Below are positions 34,066-43,521 of a DNA stretch of 64,000 nucleotides, one piece after another (positions within the stretch are counted from its first letter, which is position 1; the number at the start of each line of letters is the position of its first letter). Below the pieces are notes generated by a model that was not told the origin of the DNA, ran no database searches, and saw nothing but the letters and a program-made list of their open reading frames with translations. Source of the DNA: Rhodobacterales bacterium LSUCC0031 (GTDB taxonomy: Bacteria > Pseudomonadota > Alphaproteobacteria > Rhodobacterales > Rhodobacteraceae). Position numbers and translations under genes: made by a program. The stretch is from NCBI GenBank assembly GCA_015689735.1, contig WVSP01000003.1, forward strand, positions 372,001 through 436,000. Reading direction: 5' to 3'.

Positions 34066-34677
34066 ATGGCTGGTGAGATTCCAGATCTTATCGCCGAGGC
34101 ACGCACGGGGACAGGCAAGGGGGCCGCCCGTCAAGCACGCCGCAATGGCATGGTGCCCGGTATCGTCTATGGCGGCGGCGCTGATCCGCTCGCGATCCAG
34201 ATCCCCTTCAACGAACTGCTCAAGCGCCTGAAAAAAGGCCGCTTCTTGTCGACGCTTTTCAACCTCAAGGTCGAAGGCCATGACGATGTGCGCGTGATCT
34301 GCCGCGGCGTTCAGCGTGATGTGATCAAGGATCTGCCGACCCATGTCGATTTGATGCGCCTGCGCCGTACCTCGCGCGTGGCGCTTTACATCCCGGTCGA
34401 ATTCATCAACCACGAGAAATCCCCGGGCCTCAAGCGTGGCGGGGTGTTGACCGTTGTGCGCGCAGAAGTCGAACTGGTGGTGACCGCGGGTGATATTCCC
34501 GATCACATCACCGTCGATCTGGAAGGTCGCAACATCGGCGACGTGCTGCACATTTCGGATGTGGTCCTGCCCGAAGGCGTCAAGCCCACAATCGACCGCG
34601 ACTTCGTGATCGCCAATGTCTCGGCCCCTTCGGGTCTCGTCAGTGCCGATGCGGCCGAAGCCGAAGCGAACGCCTGA
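34066..34677 (+). CDS. rplY: 50S ribosomal protein L25 / Ctc-type
   Basis: 5S rRNA-binding protein of the long Ctc (TL5) type, 203 residues with an N-terminal L25 domain and a C-terminal beta domain. [33 protein letters not shown] is the family N-terminus, and [46 protein letters not shown] the C-terminal domain. GGAGAATAGCA leads to ATG 34066. It has its own terminator downstream. Confidence 0.96.
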   Translation: MAGEIPDLIAEARTGTGKGAARQARRNGMVPGIVYGGGADPLAIQIPFNELLKRLKKGRFLSTLFNLKVEGHDDVRVICRGVQRDVIKDLPTHVDLMRLRRTSRVALYIPVEFINHEKSPGLKRGGVLTVVRAEVELVVTAGDIPDHITVDLEGRNIGDVLHISDVVLPEGVKPTIDRDFVIANVSAPSGLVSADAAEAEANA

Positions 34678-34701
34678 TCGCAACATATATATCGCGATGA
34701 C

Positions 34702-34731
34702 CGACGCCGTCCCCTTGGGGGCGGCGTTTTT
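34702..34731 (+). terminator. rho-independent terminator of rplY
   Basis: ACGCCGTCCCC pairs with GGGGGCGGCGT around TT and runs into five T. It lies between rplY and the convergent FkbM gene. Confidence 0.88.
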
Positions 34732-34734
34732 CAT

Positions 34735-35421
34735 TCAGGCTTCGGGCTCTTCGGTTGCCCCCCACACCTTGCGAAAGCCCAGCACCTTGCCGCGCGATGT
34801 GATCGGGTCATAGGTCATGCCCATCTCCGACATCGCATCCACGATCTTCTTGATCACGCGCGGCTGGTATTTCTTGGGATGCAGTTCCAATACGCAAAAC
34901 CGCAACGGGCAGGGCCAAGCGCGGTTGAACATATCGGCCTCTGCACCTTCGACATCCATCAAGACCACATGGGGCCGATGTTCTCGCAATAGCGCATAAA
35001 CTGACACCTGCGGCACTTGCACGGCCCGGCCACGCCCTTGCAGGCTTGAGGCGGGAAAGCTGTCGGACACAGCGAAATCAGTGGTGGGATCTTCCGTGGA
35101 AATACCCGTTACCGCTGCGTGGCGCAGCTGCGCGGTCGCGACACCATTGCGCTTCAGATTTTCAGCGATGACCGGCAAAAGCGCAGGGTTTGCTTCGACC
35201 GCCAACACATTTTCAGGATCGGTGCGTTGGGCGCATAGCGCAGTAACATAACCGATCCCCGCTCCAAGTTCGAGAACACGAAACCCCGGGCGCACGCTGC
35301 GGATGGCGGCATTGGCTTCGTCTTCTTCATAGGTGCCTTCGGCAAGTTTTTGCACGATGTCTGGCGTCGCCAGCCCGTCAGGAAGACCAATATCAATGCC
35401 TTTCAGGCGAAACTCATACAC
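34735..35421 (-). CDS. FkbM-family SAM-dependent methyltransferase
   Basis: 228 residues. VRPGFRVLELGAGIGYVTALCAQ is the SAM-binding motif I, VLAVEANPALLPVIAENLKRNG motif II, and PHVVLMDVEGAEADMFNRA the FkbM-type D-x-E-G-x-E motif. Members O-methylate sugars, glycolipids or small metabolites; nothing nearby tells which. It stands alone, convergent with rplY and divergent from pth, with no partner glycosyltransferase. Confidence 0.85.
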   Translation of the reverse strand: MYEFRLKGIDIGLPDGLATPDIVQKLAEGTYEEDEANAAIRSVRPGFRVLELGAGIGYVTALCAQRTDPENVLAVEANPALLPVIAENLKRNGVATAQLRHAAVTGISTEDPTTDFAVSDSFPASSLQGRGRAVQVPQVSVYALLREHRPHVVLMDVEGAEADMFNRAWPCPLRFCVLELHPKKYQPRVIKKIVDAMSEMGMTYDPITSRGKVLGFRKVWGATEEPEA

Positions 35422-35580
35422 GGCGATGCAACCCTTGGAACACGAAAACCTTTAGCGATCATGCCCAAGCATTGGGTGTAATACCATGCCAATTTCCGGG
35501 CAGGCGGGCAAGCTTGGTGCTTGGCAAAGGCCCCGTGGGCTGGCATCACCCGCAGGGATCAACCAACGGGGCTTAATGCC

Positions 35581-36282
35581 ATGCTGCTTTGGGTGGGATT
35601 GGGCAATCCCGGCGCGAAATACGCCGCCAACCGGCACAATATCGGCTGGATGGCGCTCGACCGTATCGCCGCCGATCACAGCTTTGGCCCCTGGCGCACC
35701 AAGTTTCAGGGCAGCATGTGCGAAGGGAATCTGGGTGGCGAGAAGGTCATTTTGCTCAAGCCCGAGACCTTCATGAACTTGTCCGGGCAATCCGTGGGCG
35801 AGGCGTCTCGCTTTTTCAAACTGGCACCTGCCGATATCACGGTATTCCATGACGAGTTGGACCTTGCACCCGGCAAGGTGCGGATAAAAACCGGCGGCGG
35901 GCATGCAGGCCATAATGGGTTGCGCTCAATTCATGCCCATATCGGCGAAGCATATAACCGTGTGCGCCTTGGGATCGGGCATCCCGGCCACAAGGACCGG
36001 GTCGCGGCTTATGTGCTGTCGGATTTCGCCAAGGCCGAGCAAGACTGGCTTGACGCCGTGATGCGTGGCATCGCGGATGGTGCGCCTGATCTTGCACGCG
36101 GCGATACGGCGCGATTCCTCAATGCAGTGGCCCTGCGCACGACGCCGCCACGCGCAAAAAGCGCCGTAGATCATCAGGCGGTACAAAAGCCCACGACAGA
36201 CCAATCCACCGACGATCATGCCGCCACGCCGCAACCCGAGGTACGCACCAGCTTGCAACGGCTGATGGACAAGTTCCGCTAG
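35581..36282 (+). CDS. pth: peptidyl-tRNA hydrolase
   Basis: Frees tRNA from prematurely dropped peptidyl-tRNA; 233 residues. [23 protein letters not shown] holds the catalytic His19; [15 protein letters not shown] and [31 protein letters not shown] are the other signature loops. Beyond the usual core of about 190 residues there is a polar, Thr/Asp-rich tail ending in LMDKFR, as in many alphaproteobacterial forms. ATG 35581 is preferred because it gives the standard N-terminus. In this group pth often follows rplY, as here, although the FkbM gene has come between them. Confidence 0.96.
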   Translation: MLLWVGLGNPGAKYAANRHNIGWMALDRIAADHSFGPWRTKFQGSMCEGNLGGEKVILLKPETFMNLSGQSVGEASRFFKLAPADITVFHDELDLAPGKVRIKTGGGHAGHNGLRSIHAHIGEAYNRVRLGIGHPGHKDRVAAYVLSDFAKAEQDWLDAVMRGIADGAPDLARGDTARFLNAVALRTTPPRAKSAVDHQAVQKPTTDQSTDDHAATPQPEVRTSLQRLMDKFR

Positions 36283-36355
36283 GTCAGCGCCCTATCCCCT
36301 TGTCCCAGATCCGCACCGCGTGATTTCGTAGCGAAAAAGGGGAGGGCCGTGACAG

Positions 36356-37537
36356 ATGCGCCGACTCGCAAATGTAGTGCTGCGCGTGGTCTTGGCCTTG
36401 GCCGTGCTTACCGCCGCCGCTGGTATCTGGAAGCGCGAAGAGATCAAGCGATTGATGGCGGTCAACAGCTTGTTCGATCAAGACCGGATCGTCGCCAATT
36501 TCAGCCAGATGGATCGCGCCTTTCTGACCGTGCCGGTGCTGCGCGGCACCGGGCCGATCAGCACTCTGCCGCTGGCGGAGCCGATGTCCTTACCGCCCGA
36601 GGTCGGGGCATGGATTGACGCGCGCGCTGTGACCGCACTTGTCGTGCTGCACCAAGGCGCCGTGGTGCATGAAAGCTATCATCTCGGCACCCAAGACACA
36701 GATCACCGAATTTCGTGGTCGGTGGCAAAAAGTTTCCTGTCTGCGCTACTGGGAACCTTGGTGGCCGATGGCACGCTTCCCGATCTTGACGCGCCGGTGA
36801 CGCGCTATGCGCCCGAACTCGTCGGGTCGGCCTATGAGGGGACTTCGATCCGCAACGTGCTGCAAATGACCTCGGGCGTTGCCTTTGACGAGGATTATCT
36901 CGACCCCAAATCCGACATCAACCGCATGGGCCGGGTCATTGCCTTGGGCGGCACACTTGATGGCTTTACCGCAGCTCTTAAAGCGCGCGCGGCTGCACCG
37001 GGGGCGGCTTGGCAGTATGTCTCGATCGATACCCATGTGATCGGTATGGTGATCCGGGGGGCAACCGGGCGGGATATCGCGGGGCTATTGTCCGAACGGA
37101 TCATCGCGCCATTGGGGCTCGAGGCAGAACCCTACTACCTGACCGATGGTGATGGGGTGGCCTTTGTCTTGGGCGGGTTGAACCTGACGACGCGCGACTA
37201 TGCCCGCTTTGGTCAGATGATTGCCCAAGATGGTGTCTGGCAAGGCCAGCGCATCCTGCCCGAAGGTTGGGTCGCGCAGTCAACGCAGCCATCGGCCCCG
37301 ACCGAACCGGGCAGGATCGGCTATGGCTACCAATGGTGGGTGCCAGTCGGCGCGGAACCGGGACAGTTCATGGCGCGCGGCATTTATGGCCAGTATCTTT
37401 ACATCGACCAAACCCGCAATGTGGTGATCGCCACCAATGGCGCTGATCGCGGTTTTCGCGAAGATGGGGTCGATGACGGGAATGTCGCGATTTTCCGCCA
37501 GATTGCCCAAAGCCTTGCGCTACAACCGCAGGGGTGA
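36356..37537 (+). CDS. beta-lactamase-like serine hydrolase (class C/AmpH family), membrane-anchored
   Basis: 393 residues with an uncleaved or cleaved N-terminal membrane segment (VVLRVVLALAVLTAAAGIW). The penicillin-binding fold is marked by the S-x-x-K motif in RISWSVAKSFLSALLG near residues 122-125, the Tyr motif in WQYVSIDTHVIGMVI, and the third motif in ARGIYGQYLYID in place of KTG. Such proteins act as esterases, D-aminopeptidases or EstB-type hydrolases rather than true beta-lactamases. It follows pth on the same strand after about 70 nt. Confidence 0.84.
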   Translation: MRRLANVVLRVVLALAVLTAAAGIWKREEIKRLMAVNSLFDQDRIVANFSQMDRAFLTVPVLRGTGPISTLPLAEPMSLPPEVGAWIDARAVTALVVLHQGAVVHESYHLGTQDTDHRISWSVAKSFLSALLGTLVADGTLPDLDAPVTRYAPELVGSAYEGTSIRNVLQMTSGVAFDEDYLDPKSDINRMGRVIALGGTLDGFTAALKARAAAPGAAWQYVSIDTHVIGMVIRGATGRDIAGLLSERIIAPLGLEAEPYYLTDGDGVAFVLGGLNLTTRDYARFGQMIAQDGVWQGQRILPEGWVAQSTQPSAPTEPGRIGYGYQWWVPVGAEPGQFMARGIYGQYLYIDQTRNVVIATNGADRGFREDGVDDGNVAIFRQIAQSLALQPQG

Positions 37538-37631
37538 GTTTGCACGATCACCTATCGCCCAGGGTTGTGAACATTGCCAAATATCCGGGGCCTGCTAGCC
37601 TGCGCGGGCCAAGCAGCGAAAGGATGGCGTG

Positions 37632-38006
37632 ATGGGGTTTACGATGGACAAATCGGTCAATGTGCTCGGCCAACCGCTGCGCAGCTGCTCGCAAGACCCG
37701 GTCACTGGCTTTTTTCGCAATGGCACGTGCGACACCTGCGCCGAGGATCGCGGAAGTCACACGGTGTGCGCCGTCATGACCGCCGAGTTTCTGGCCTATT
37801 CGAAATATGTGGGCAACGATCTATCCACCCCGCGCCCCGAGTATCAGTTTGCCGGCCTCAAGCCCGGCGATCACTGGTGCCTGTGCGCCAGCCGCTTCTT
37901 GCAAGCCCATGACGAAGGGGTCGCCCCGCGCGTGAACCTTGCAGCGACGCATGAACGCGCCCTCGATATCGTGCCGCTCGAGGTGCTGGAGGCCAACGCC
38001 CTTTAG
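37632..38006 (+). CDS. DUF2237 family protein
   Basis: 124 residues, nearly a full-length match to the cysteine-rich DUF2237 pattern: NVLGQPLRSCSQDPVTGFFRNGTCDTCAEDRGSHTVCAVMTAEFLAYSKYVGNDLSTPRPEYQFAGLKPGDHWCLCASRF. Six conserved-looking cysteines (CS, GTCDTC, TVCA, WCLC) could bind a metal, but no function is established. ATG 37632 is preferred to a GTG 3 nt before. It is convergent with trpB. Confidence 0.88.
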   Translation: MGFTMDKSVNVLGQPLRSCSQDPVTGFFRNGTCDTCAEDRGSHTVCAVMTAEFLAYSKYVGNDLSTPRPEYQFAGLKPGDHWCLCASRFLQAHDEGVAPRVNLAATHERALDIVPLEVLEANAL

Positions 38007-38059
38007 GCTGTGATAAAGAAGGCGCAGGATACAACCGCGTAGCATGTTCCGGGGCGGCT

Positions 38060-39289
38060 TTACGCCCCGGTCATGTCCCAACCCAAGGCGCGGGCAACGG
38101 TGAAGATGTCTTTGTCGCCGCGGCCGCACATATTCATGCAGATGATGTGGTCGCGCGGCAACTGGGGCGCGATCTTGGTCACATGGGCCAAGGCATGGCT
38201 AGGCTCGAGCGCGGGAATGATGCCCTCGGTCTCGCAAGACAGCTGGAAGGCCGCGAGCGCCTCGGTATCGGTGATCGAGACATATTGCGCGCGGCCGATA
38301 TCATGCAGCCATGCATGTTCCGGCCCGATGCCTGGATAGTCGAGACCAGCCGAGATCGAATGTCCTTCGAGGATCTGGCCGTCTTCATCTTGCAGAAGAT
38401 ATGTGCGGTTGCCATGCAAGACACCAGGGCGACCGCCGGTGAGCGAGGCACAATGCTCCATCCGATCATCGACCCCCTTGCCGCCCGCCTCGACCCCGAT
38501 GATTGCGACCTCCTTATCGTCGAGGAATGGGTAGAAAAGCCCCATGGCGTTCGAGCCGCCACCGATGGCGGCGATGATCGTATCGGGCAGGCGCCCTTCG
38601 GCCTCCATCATCTGTTCGCGGGTTTCCTTGCCGATGATGGATTGGAAATCGCGCACCATCGCCGGGTAGGGATGGGGACCCGCGACCGTGCCGATGCAAT
38701 AAAAGGTGTCGCGCACATTGGTGACCCAATCGCGCAGCGCGTCGTTCATCGCATCCTTGAGCGTGCCACGCCCGGATGTAACGGGGATCACGTCGGCGCC
38801 CAAGAGCTTCATCCGGAACACGTTGGGGGCTTGGCGCTGCACGTCATGGGCGCCCATATAGACCACGCATTTCAAACCGAATTTCGCACAGACGGTCGCC
38901 GTGGCCACCCCGTGCTGGCCCGCGCCTGTTTCCGCGATGATGCGGGTCTTGCCCATGCGGCGGGCAAGGATGATCTGGCCCAACACATTGTTGATCTTAT
39001 GCGCGCCGGTATGGTTCAGCTCGTCACGCTTGAAGTAAATCTTGGCCCCACCAAGGCGTTCAGTCAGACGTTCGGCAAAATATAGCGGGCTGGGACGACC
39101 GACATAGTGCTTCCACAAGAACTCCATCTCGTCCCAAAAGCTTTGGTCCGTCTTGGCATGCTCGTACTGACGCTCAAGCTCAAGGATCAGGGGCATCAAG
39201 GTCTCGGAGACGAAGCGCCCACCGAAATCGCCGAAGCGGCCCTTTTCGTCAGGGCCGGTCATAAAGCTGTTGAGAATGTCATCGGGCAT
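38060..39289 (-). CDS. trpB: tryptophan synthase beta chain
   Basis: Condenses indole with serine using PLP; 409 residues. The Schiff-base lysine is Lys98 in [12 protein letters not shown], and the PLP-phosphate loop is GGGSNAMG. The start [27 protein letters not shown] is standard and has GGGAGG about 5 nt before ATG 39289. It is the last gene of ihfB-lapA-trpF-trpB. A hairpin CCGGGGCG/CGCCCCGG spans its stop codon (38049-38070) but no T tract follows. Confidence 0.97.
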   Translation of the reverse strand: MPDDILNSFMTGPDEKGRFGDFGGRFVSETLMPLILELERQYEHAKTDQSFWDEMEFLWKHYVGRPSPLYFAERLTERLGGAKIYFKRDELNHTGAHKINNVLGQIILARRMGKTRIIAETGAGQHGVATATVCAKFGLKCVVYMGAHDVQRQAPNVFRMKLLGADVIPVTSGRGTLKDAMNDALRDWVTNVRDTFYCIGTVAGPHPYPAMVRDFQSIIGKETREQMMEAEGRLPDTIIAAIGGGSNAMGLFYPFLDDKEVAIIGVEAGGKGVDDRMEHCASLTGGRPGVLHGNRTYLLQDEDGQILEGHSISAGLDYPGIGPEHAWLHDIGRAQYVSITDTEALAAFQLSCETEGIIPALEPSHALAHVTKIAPQLPRDHIICMNMCGRGDKDIFTVARALGWDMTGA

Positions 39290-39366
39290 GGTCGCCTCCC
39301 CTTGGTCGGAGAGAGGGGTAGCGCGGCGATGGGCGCGGGGCAAGGGCAAGGCCGCGCGAATATGGG

Positions 39367-40011
39367 CTACGTGTCGCGCAGCGCGCCAGCGAAATCACCC
39401 ATCCGGGCGGCATCCTTGATCCCCGGTGCCGTCTCAACCCCCGACGAGACATCGACCTGACGCGCGCCCGTCAGGCGCACCGCCTCGGCGACATTATCAG
39501 GTGTCAGTCCACCCGCCAGCATCCAAGGCCGTGTCCAGTATTTGCGCCCAGCCAAAAGCCGCCAGTCAAATGCCAACCCATTTCCACCGGGAAGAGCAGC
39601 GTCCTTTGGCGGCTTCGCGTCGATGAGCAATTGATCCGCCACGCCCTGATAGTCGTCGATCTGCGCAAGATCATCAGCATCGGCAATGCCCAGTGCCTTC
39701 ATCACCGGGAGACCGAAACGCCCGCGCAGCCCGGCCACGCGCGCGGGGCTTTCATGGCCATGCAGCTGCAAGATATCGATCGGCACCGCATCCAAGAGCG
39801 CGCTCAGTGCCGTATCATCGGCATCGACGGTCAGGGCAACCTTGGCCACACCGGGCGGCACGGCAATTGCCAAGGCCCGCGCTTGATCAAGCGTGACATG
39901 GCGGGGCGATTTGGGAAAAAAGACGAAACCCACATAACGCGCTTGGGCCGCCACCGCGGCGTCGATGTCCTGCGGCCGGGTCAAACCGCAGAATTTGATC
40001 GCTATCGTCAT
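39367..40011 (-). CDS. trpF: phosphoribosylanthranilate isomerase
   Basis: Third step of tryptophan biosynthesis, a TIM barrel of 214 residues. [16 protein letters not shown] contains the catalytic Cys8, VALTVDADD the catalytic Asp, and LQLHGHESP the following strand. [38 protein letters not shown] is the phosphate-binding end. It lies 3 nt after lapA and about 80 nt before trpB. Confidence 0.96.
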   Translation of the reverse strand: MTIAIKFCGLTRPQDIDAAVAAQARYVGFVFFPKSPRHVTLDQARALAIAVPPGVAKVALTVDADDTALSALLDAVPIDILQLHGHESPARVAGLRGRFGLPVMKALGIADADDLAQIDDYQGVADQLLIDAKPPKDAALPGGNGLAFDWRLLAGRKYWTRPWMLAGGLTPDNVAEAVRLTGARQVDVSSGVETAPGIKDAARMGDFAGALRDT

Positions 40012-40014
40012 GGT

Positions 40015-40386
40015 TCAGCGCGCCGGACCTGATCCGTCAACCAAGGCAAGGATCTCGTCCTTGGGGTCATTGCCGGTGCCGCCCTTCAAGCTCGTGACCT
40101 CGCGCGCGAGCGATTGTGCCGCGCGCTTATGGGTCCGCGCGTCGGCCCGGTAACGATGTTCGCGCAGCCATTCCCAGACAAAGCCGACCAAGATACCCAC
40201 CATCACGGCACCCAGGATGACCACGAAAAGCGGCAAGCCAATAGCGTATTGGATACCGAACCAGCCAACGAGCGTCTCGGGGATCATCTCGACCACCACG
40301 GTTTCGCGGTTGGCCAACGCCATCAAGACCAGTGCGATCGCGACAAAGAAAAGAAAGAGATACTTTACGCTTCGCAAAATGGTCAT
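40015..40386 (-). CDS. LapA-domain inner-membrane protein
   Basis: 123 residues with two membrane helices, KYLFLFFVAIALVLMALANRE and GLPLFVVILGAVMVGILVGFVWEW, then a charged cytoplasmic tail. The G-x(3)-G-rich second helix followed by W-x-R-E-x-R-Y-R is the LapA (lipopolysaccharide assembly A, YciS-like) pattern. In enterobacteria LapA works with LapB in control of LpxC; no lapB is next to it here. It sits between ihfB and trpF. Confidence 0.85.
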   Translation of the reverse strand: MTILRSVKYLFLFFVAIALVLMALANRETVVVEMIPETLVGWFGIQYAIGLPLFVVILGAVMVGILVGFVWEWLREHRYRADARTHKRAAQSLAREVTSLKGGTGNDPKDEILALVDGSGPAR

Positions 40387-40409
40387 GGGGCGATTACTCC
40401 GAGTTAGGG

Positions 40410-40694
40410 TCAGGCGTCTCCGTTCAAGCGATCGCGTAGCAGCTTGCCCGCCTTGAAGAAAGGCACATGCTTTTGTTCGACCGCGACGCTTTCGCCGGTG
40501 CGCGGATTACGGCCCGTACGCGCATCGCGCTTTTTGACCGAGAAGGCACCAAAGCCGCGCAATTCAACCCGATTGCCGCTGGCCATCGCCTCGATGATCT
40601 CTTCGAAGATCGCGTTGACGATCCGTTCGACGTCACGCTGGTAGAGATGCGGGTTTTCTTCTGAAATCTTCTGAATCAGTTCCGAGCGTATCAT
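40410..40694 (-). CDS. ihfB: integration host factor subunit beta
   Basis: DNA-bending nucleoid protein, 94 residues. [33 protein letters not shown] is the helical dimerisation half. [44 protein letters not shown] is the beta arm with the Pro of R-N-P-R-T-G that intercalates in DNA. The Arg- and Glu-rich wording fits IhfB rather than HU. First gene of ihfB-lapA-trpF-trpB. The 222 nt upstream to the FAD oxidase show no other gene. Confidence 0.95.
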   Translation of the reverse strand: MIRSELIQKISEENPHLYQRDVERIVNAIFEEIIEAMASGNRVELRGFGAFSVKKRDARTGRNPRTGESVAVEQKHVPFFKAGKLLRDRLNGDA

Positions 40695-40916
40695 CGTGGC
40701 GTCCCTCCCAGGCGATCACACAGCCGCCGCACTATAGGACCATTATTTTCGCCTGAATACTGCCAAGCCTCGGAAAGAGTGGCGAATTCGCGCCACGGGG
40801 TGGGTGGAAAGCGTCATTTTCGCGCGGCTTGGCCCCGATCGCGTTCATAGGCCAGGCCCAAGCGCGCGCCGCTGACCCCAAGCAAAGGTAAGCGATTCGC
40901 GATCATTGCCACGCGC

Positions 40917-42188
40917 TCAAAGGCTGCGGAGCAGTTGTTGAGCGGCAAACCCCAGCGCATAGACCCGCCGCATTAATGGTGCGCGCGTCACCGGGGCAAC
41001 GGCGGTCATTGGCAAAGGCAGCTCGGCCGGATCATGCCCGGTCAAAAGCCCCGCGATGGCTTGACCAAAGATCGTGCCGGTAGTGATCCCCCGCCCATTA
41101 TAGCCGATCGGGGTATAAAGCCCCTCGGCCAACGCATGGATGCGTGGCAAGTGGTCAGGCGTCATGGCAATCTGGCCATCCCAAGCTTGGGTGAAACGGA
41201 CCGGTCCCAGATTGGGAAACATTCTTGCGAGTTCACGCTGCGCCCAGCGTTGCGATAGACCCCGCGTCACATCGCCATGGACACGGCCCATCGAGCCGAT
41301 GATCAACCGGCCCTCGGCATCGCGACGGATCGAACGCATGACAGGTGCGGTGTCCCAGACACCTTGTCCTTCCGGCAAGATCCCGGCAACCCGTGCGCCC
41401 AGTGGCTCCGTGGCGAGTTGGAAATACCAGATCGGTGTAAAGCTGCGCGCCAGCCCCGGCCAAAGCCTGTCGGTATAGGCATTGGTCGCCAAGACCACGG
41501 CGCGGGCGGCGATCGGCCCGGTATCGGTCGTCACGCGCCAGCCGCCGCCGACCTGTTCGAGCGCCCGAACCCTCACGCCTGTGGTGATCCCTGCACCAGC
41601 TGCGCGGGCAGCGCGCGCCAATCCGCGCACATAGCCCATCGGGTTCACCGTACCGGCCCGGTGATCGAGCAGCCCGCCCAGATAGCGGCGACTGCCCAGT
41701 TTTTGGGCCATCGCATCAGCATCGAGCAGATCGACCGCCTCGCCCATGGCGCACCAGTCGCGCCAGCGCGCCTCAAGATCGCGCAGGCCCGATGGCGCAT
41801 GGGCGGCGTGGATCGTGCCGGTGCGCGTCACCTCGCAGCGGATCTGGTGCCGCTCAATCAGGTCGAAGACCATCGCCGGACCATCGGCAAAGCGGCGCAG
41901 GAAACGGGGGCCATAATCCGGCCCGAGGGTCGCGCGCACTCCAGAGGGCGGCATCCAGACCCCGGCATTGACCAGCCCGACATTGCGCCCCGACCCTCCA
42001 TGGCCGATCTCATGGGCTTCGATCACATGGGCTGACAGCCCCGCCTCGGCCGCATGCAGGGCGGTTGATAGCCCGGTGTAACCGCCGCCCACGATCGCCA
42101 GATCGACCCGATCAGGCAAAGCGTCGCCCTTTGGCTGGGTTTCGGTAGCTGACCGATCCCAAAGCGAAATCGCATCCTCTTGGCCCAT
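40917..42188 (-). CDS. FAD-dependent amino-acid/amine oxidase (DAO/PuuB-like)
   Basis: 423 residues. The FAD Rossmann motif is VDLAIVGGGYTGLSTALHAAEAGLSAHVIEA near residues 27-57, followed by GHGGSGRNVGLVNAGVW, typical of gamma-glutamylputrescine-oxidoreductase/glycine-oxidase relatives. GLYTPIGYNGRGITTGTIFGQAIAGLL is the C-terminal FAD-binding stretch. ATG 42188 is chosen because AAGGGGG lies about 6 nt upstream; the longer open frame to 42368 has no support. The substrate amine is not evident. It stands alone. Confidence 0.87.
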   Translation of the reverse strand: MGQEDAISLWDRSATETQPKGDALPDRVDLAIVGGGYTGLSTALHAAEAGLSAHVIEAHEIGHGGSGRNVGLVNAGVWMPPSGVRATLGPDYGPRFLRRFADGPAMVFDLIERHQIRCEVTRTGTIHAAHAPSGLRDLEARWRDWCAMGEAVDLLDADAMAQKLGSRRYLGGLLDHRAGTVNPMGYVRGLARAARAAGAGITTGVRVRALEQVGGGWRVTTDTGPIAARAVVLATNAYTDRLWPGLARSFTPIWYFQLATEPLGARVAGILPEGQGVWDTAPVMRSIRRDAEGRLIIGSMGRVHGDVTRGLSQRWAQRELARMFPNLGPVRFTQAWDGQIAMTPDHLPRIHALAEGLYTPIGYNGRGITTGTIFGQAIAGLLTGHDPAELPLPMTAVAPVTRAPLMRRVYALGFAAQQLLRSL

Positions 42189-42678
42189 CGCCACCCCCTT
42201 GGCCGATCCTGTCATGGTGATGGCGAGGGGCAGGAGCCAAGTCAATCGGGCGCGATACGTGCAACCTTCAAGAGGGATGGAGGCCCCTCCCCCTGTCTCG
42301 CGTTGACATGCAGCACAGGCCGAGCGGTGGCCCAAGTTCGGCCAAGCGACCGGCACGAACCCAATCATTTATGTCGTCGCCCACTCGCTGATCCAACGAC
42401 TCCCCGGCAATGCGTCAAGCAAGCTTTGGGAATATGCCAACGCGATGACGCGCCCTACAGCGCCTGAGACCCCAAATAGACCTGTCCCGCTCACGCAATC
42501 GGGTGGGGGTCGTGAAATGCAAATCTGACCGAAATGAAGGGGGCGGCAAGAGATTTGAACGGAGCGCACGACCCCAAATTTCGGACAATCGATTATACCA
42601 GAAAAAGCAAACGTTAGTTTGGCGTTTCCCAGTTAAGGAGCGCACAGCAAATTTAGATCTCTGAGTAGGTTTAGATAT
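42189..42678. other. 490-nt non-coding stretch beside tRNA-Arg with nested hairpin
   Basis: No convincing gene. A nested hairpin lies at 42506-42575: outer 9-bp arms GGGGTCGTG/CACGACCCC and inner 7-bp arms CAAATCT/AGATTTG. The 10-bp direct repeat GACCCCAAAT occurs at 42468-42477 and 42570-42579 on either side of it. On the minus strand a perfect extended -10 element (TGGTATAAT, 42592-42600) would start a transcript about 10 nt before the hairpin, although no good -35 is seen. This could encode a small structured RNA or mark an old insertion. Confidence 0.4.
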
Positions 42679-42755
42679 TGGCGACCCCTGAAGGAATCGA
42701 ACCCTCAACCTGCTGATTAGAAGTCAGCTGCTCTATCCAGTTGAGCTAAGGGGTC
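42679..42755 (-). tRNA. tRNA-Arg (anticodon TCT)
   Basis: The minus strand folds as a cloverleaf of 77 nt with encoded CCA. The acceptor GACCCCT pairs with AGGGGTC, followed by G and CCA. The D arm is GCTC/GAGC and the anticodon arm GCTGA-CTTCTAA-TCAGC has the anticodon TCT. The T arm is GAGGG-TTCGATT-CCTTC. It decodes the rare AGA codon. The nearest plus-side gene is an acetyltransferase on the same strand upstream. Confidence 0.95.
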
Positions 42756-42798
42756 GCTTTGGTCATTGGATAGCCTAGCTGCGCCGCTCGGTCCACGC

Positions 42799-43269
42799 TC
42801 AAAGCGTGCGGGTCATGAAGATGCTCATCGGGTCGTCCTTGTAGTCGCCAAAAGGCGGGCAGGTGACAAAACCCGCCCGGCTGTAAAGGCGGCGCGCGGC
42901 GGCCGAAGCGGGGAGGCTGCCGGTTTCCAAGGAGATATGCAGCACACCTGCCCGACGGGCATGATCGAGGATGAGACCAAGGATATGCGCTCCTGCGCCC
43001 TGCCCTTGCAGCGCTTGGGTGACATGCATGGATTTCACCTCAGCCGCGCGCGGACCGATCAGCTTGTAGCCGCCCATCGCGACCACAGGCCCGGCCGCGC
43101 CCAAACGGCCTGCAAACATCACAGCACCGATGGCCGCCAACGCCGCGCCGTCTTGATGATGATTGCTTTCGCCGGGGTAATGCGCCGCACTATGGGCGGC
43201 GTGATCCGCGATTAAGGGGGCGAGCGCCGGATCATCGGCGGCAATCAAGCCATAGCTGAGGGCGTTCAC
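42799..43269 (-). CDS. GNAT-family N-acetyltransferase
   Basis: 156 residues, not closely related to the tandem paralogues near ffh. AEVKSMHVTQALQGQGAGAHILGLILDHARRAGVLHISLETG is motif A with the acetyl-CoA loop Q-G-Q-G-A-G; ASAAARRLYSRAGFVTCPPFGDY is the C-terminal motif B. This wording is typical of the PhnO/YjhQ-like small-molecule acetyltransferases. It ends 43 nt before the tRNA on the same strand and may share its transcript. Confidence 0.84.
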   Translation of the reverse strand: MNALSYGLIAADDPALAPLIADHAAHSAAHYPGESNHHQDGAALAAIGAVMFAGRLGAAGPVVAMGGYKLIGPRAAEVKSMHVTQALQGQGAGAHILGLILDHARRAGVLHISLETGSLPASAAARRLYSRAGFVTCPPFGDYKDDPMSIFMTRTL

Positions 43270-43521
43270 CGTGACAGGCTCCTCTCCTGCGGTCTGGCCG
43301 CGCGACGTGACACTCTCAAGTGAAATGGCGATTTCTTGTCAAGCCTTTCACTTCACGGGTTGGCGCTGGCGGGCAAACCCGGTAACCCGCGCGTGAACCA
43401 TGGACCCAGGCTTCGGCCCGGGTGGCTCTTCCGGCCGCCGATCCGCCGGACCACAGCAGGCGAATATGCCTGCGCATGCCGCGGCGGCAGCGATCCTCGG
43501 GCCTGCGGACAGGACAGCTTC

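Noticed and set aside
38049-38070. Hairpin CCGGGGCG/CGCCCCGG over the trpB stop codon as terminator
   Set aside because: No T tract on either strand, so it is not called a rho-independent terminator, though it may slow decay.
42540-42575. GAGATTTGAAC, resembling the T arm of a second tRNA on the minus strand
   Set aside because: The bases on the other side of the supposed T loop do not form the five-base stem and no anticodon arm is present; it is part of the nested hairpin instead.
42415-42708. 97-residue minus-strand frame next to the tRNA
   Set aside because: It runs into the tRNA sequence, has no ribosome site and an Arg/Ser-rich random composition.
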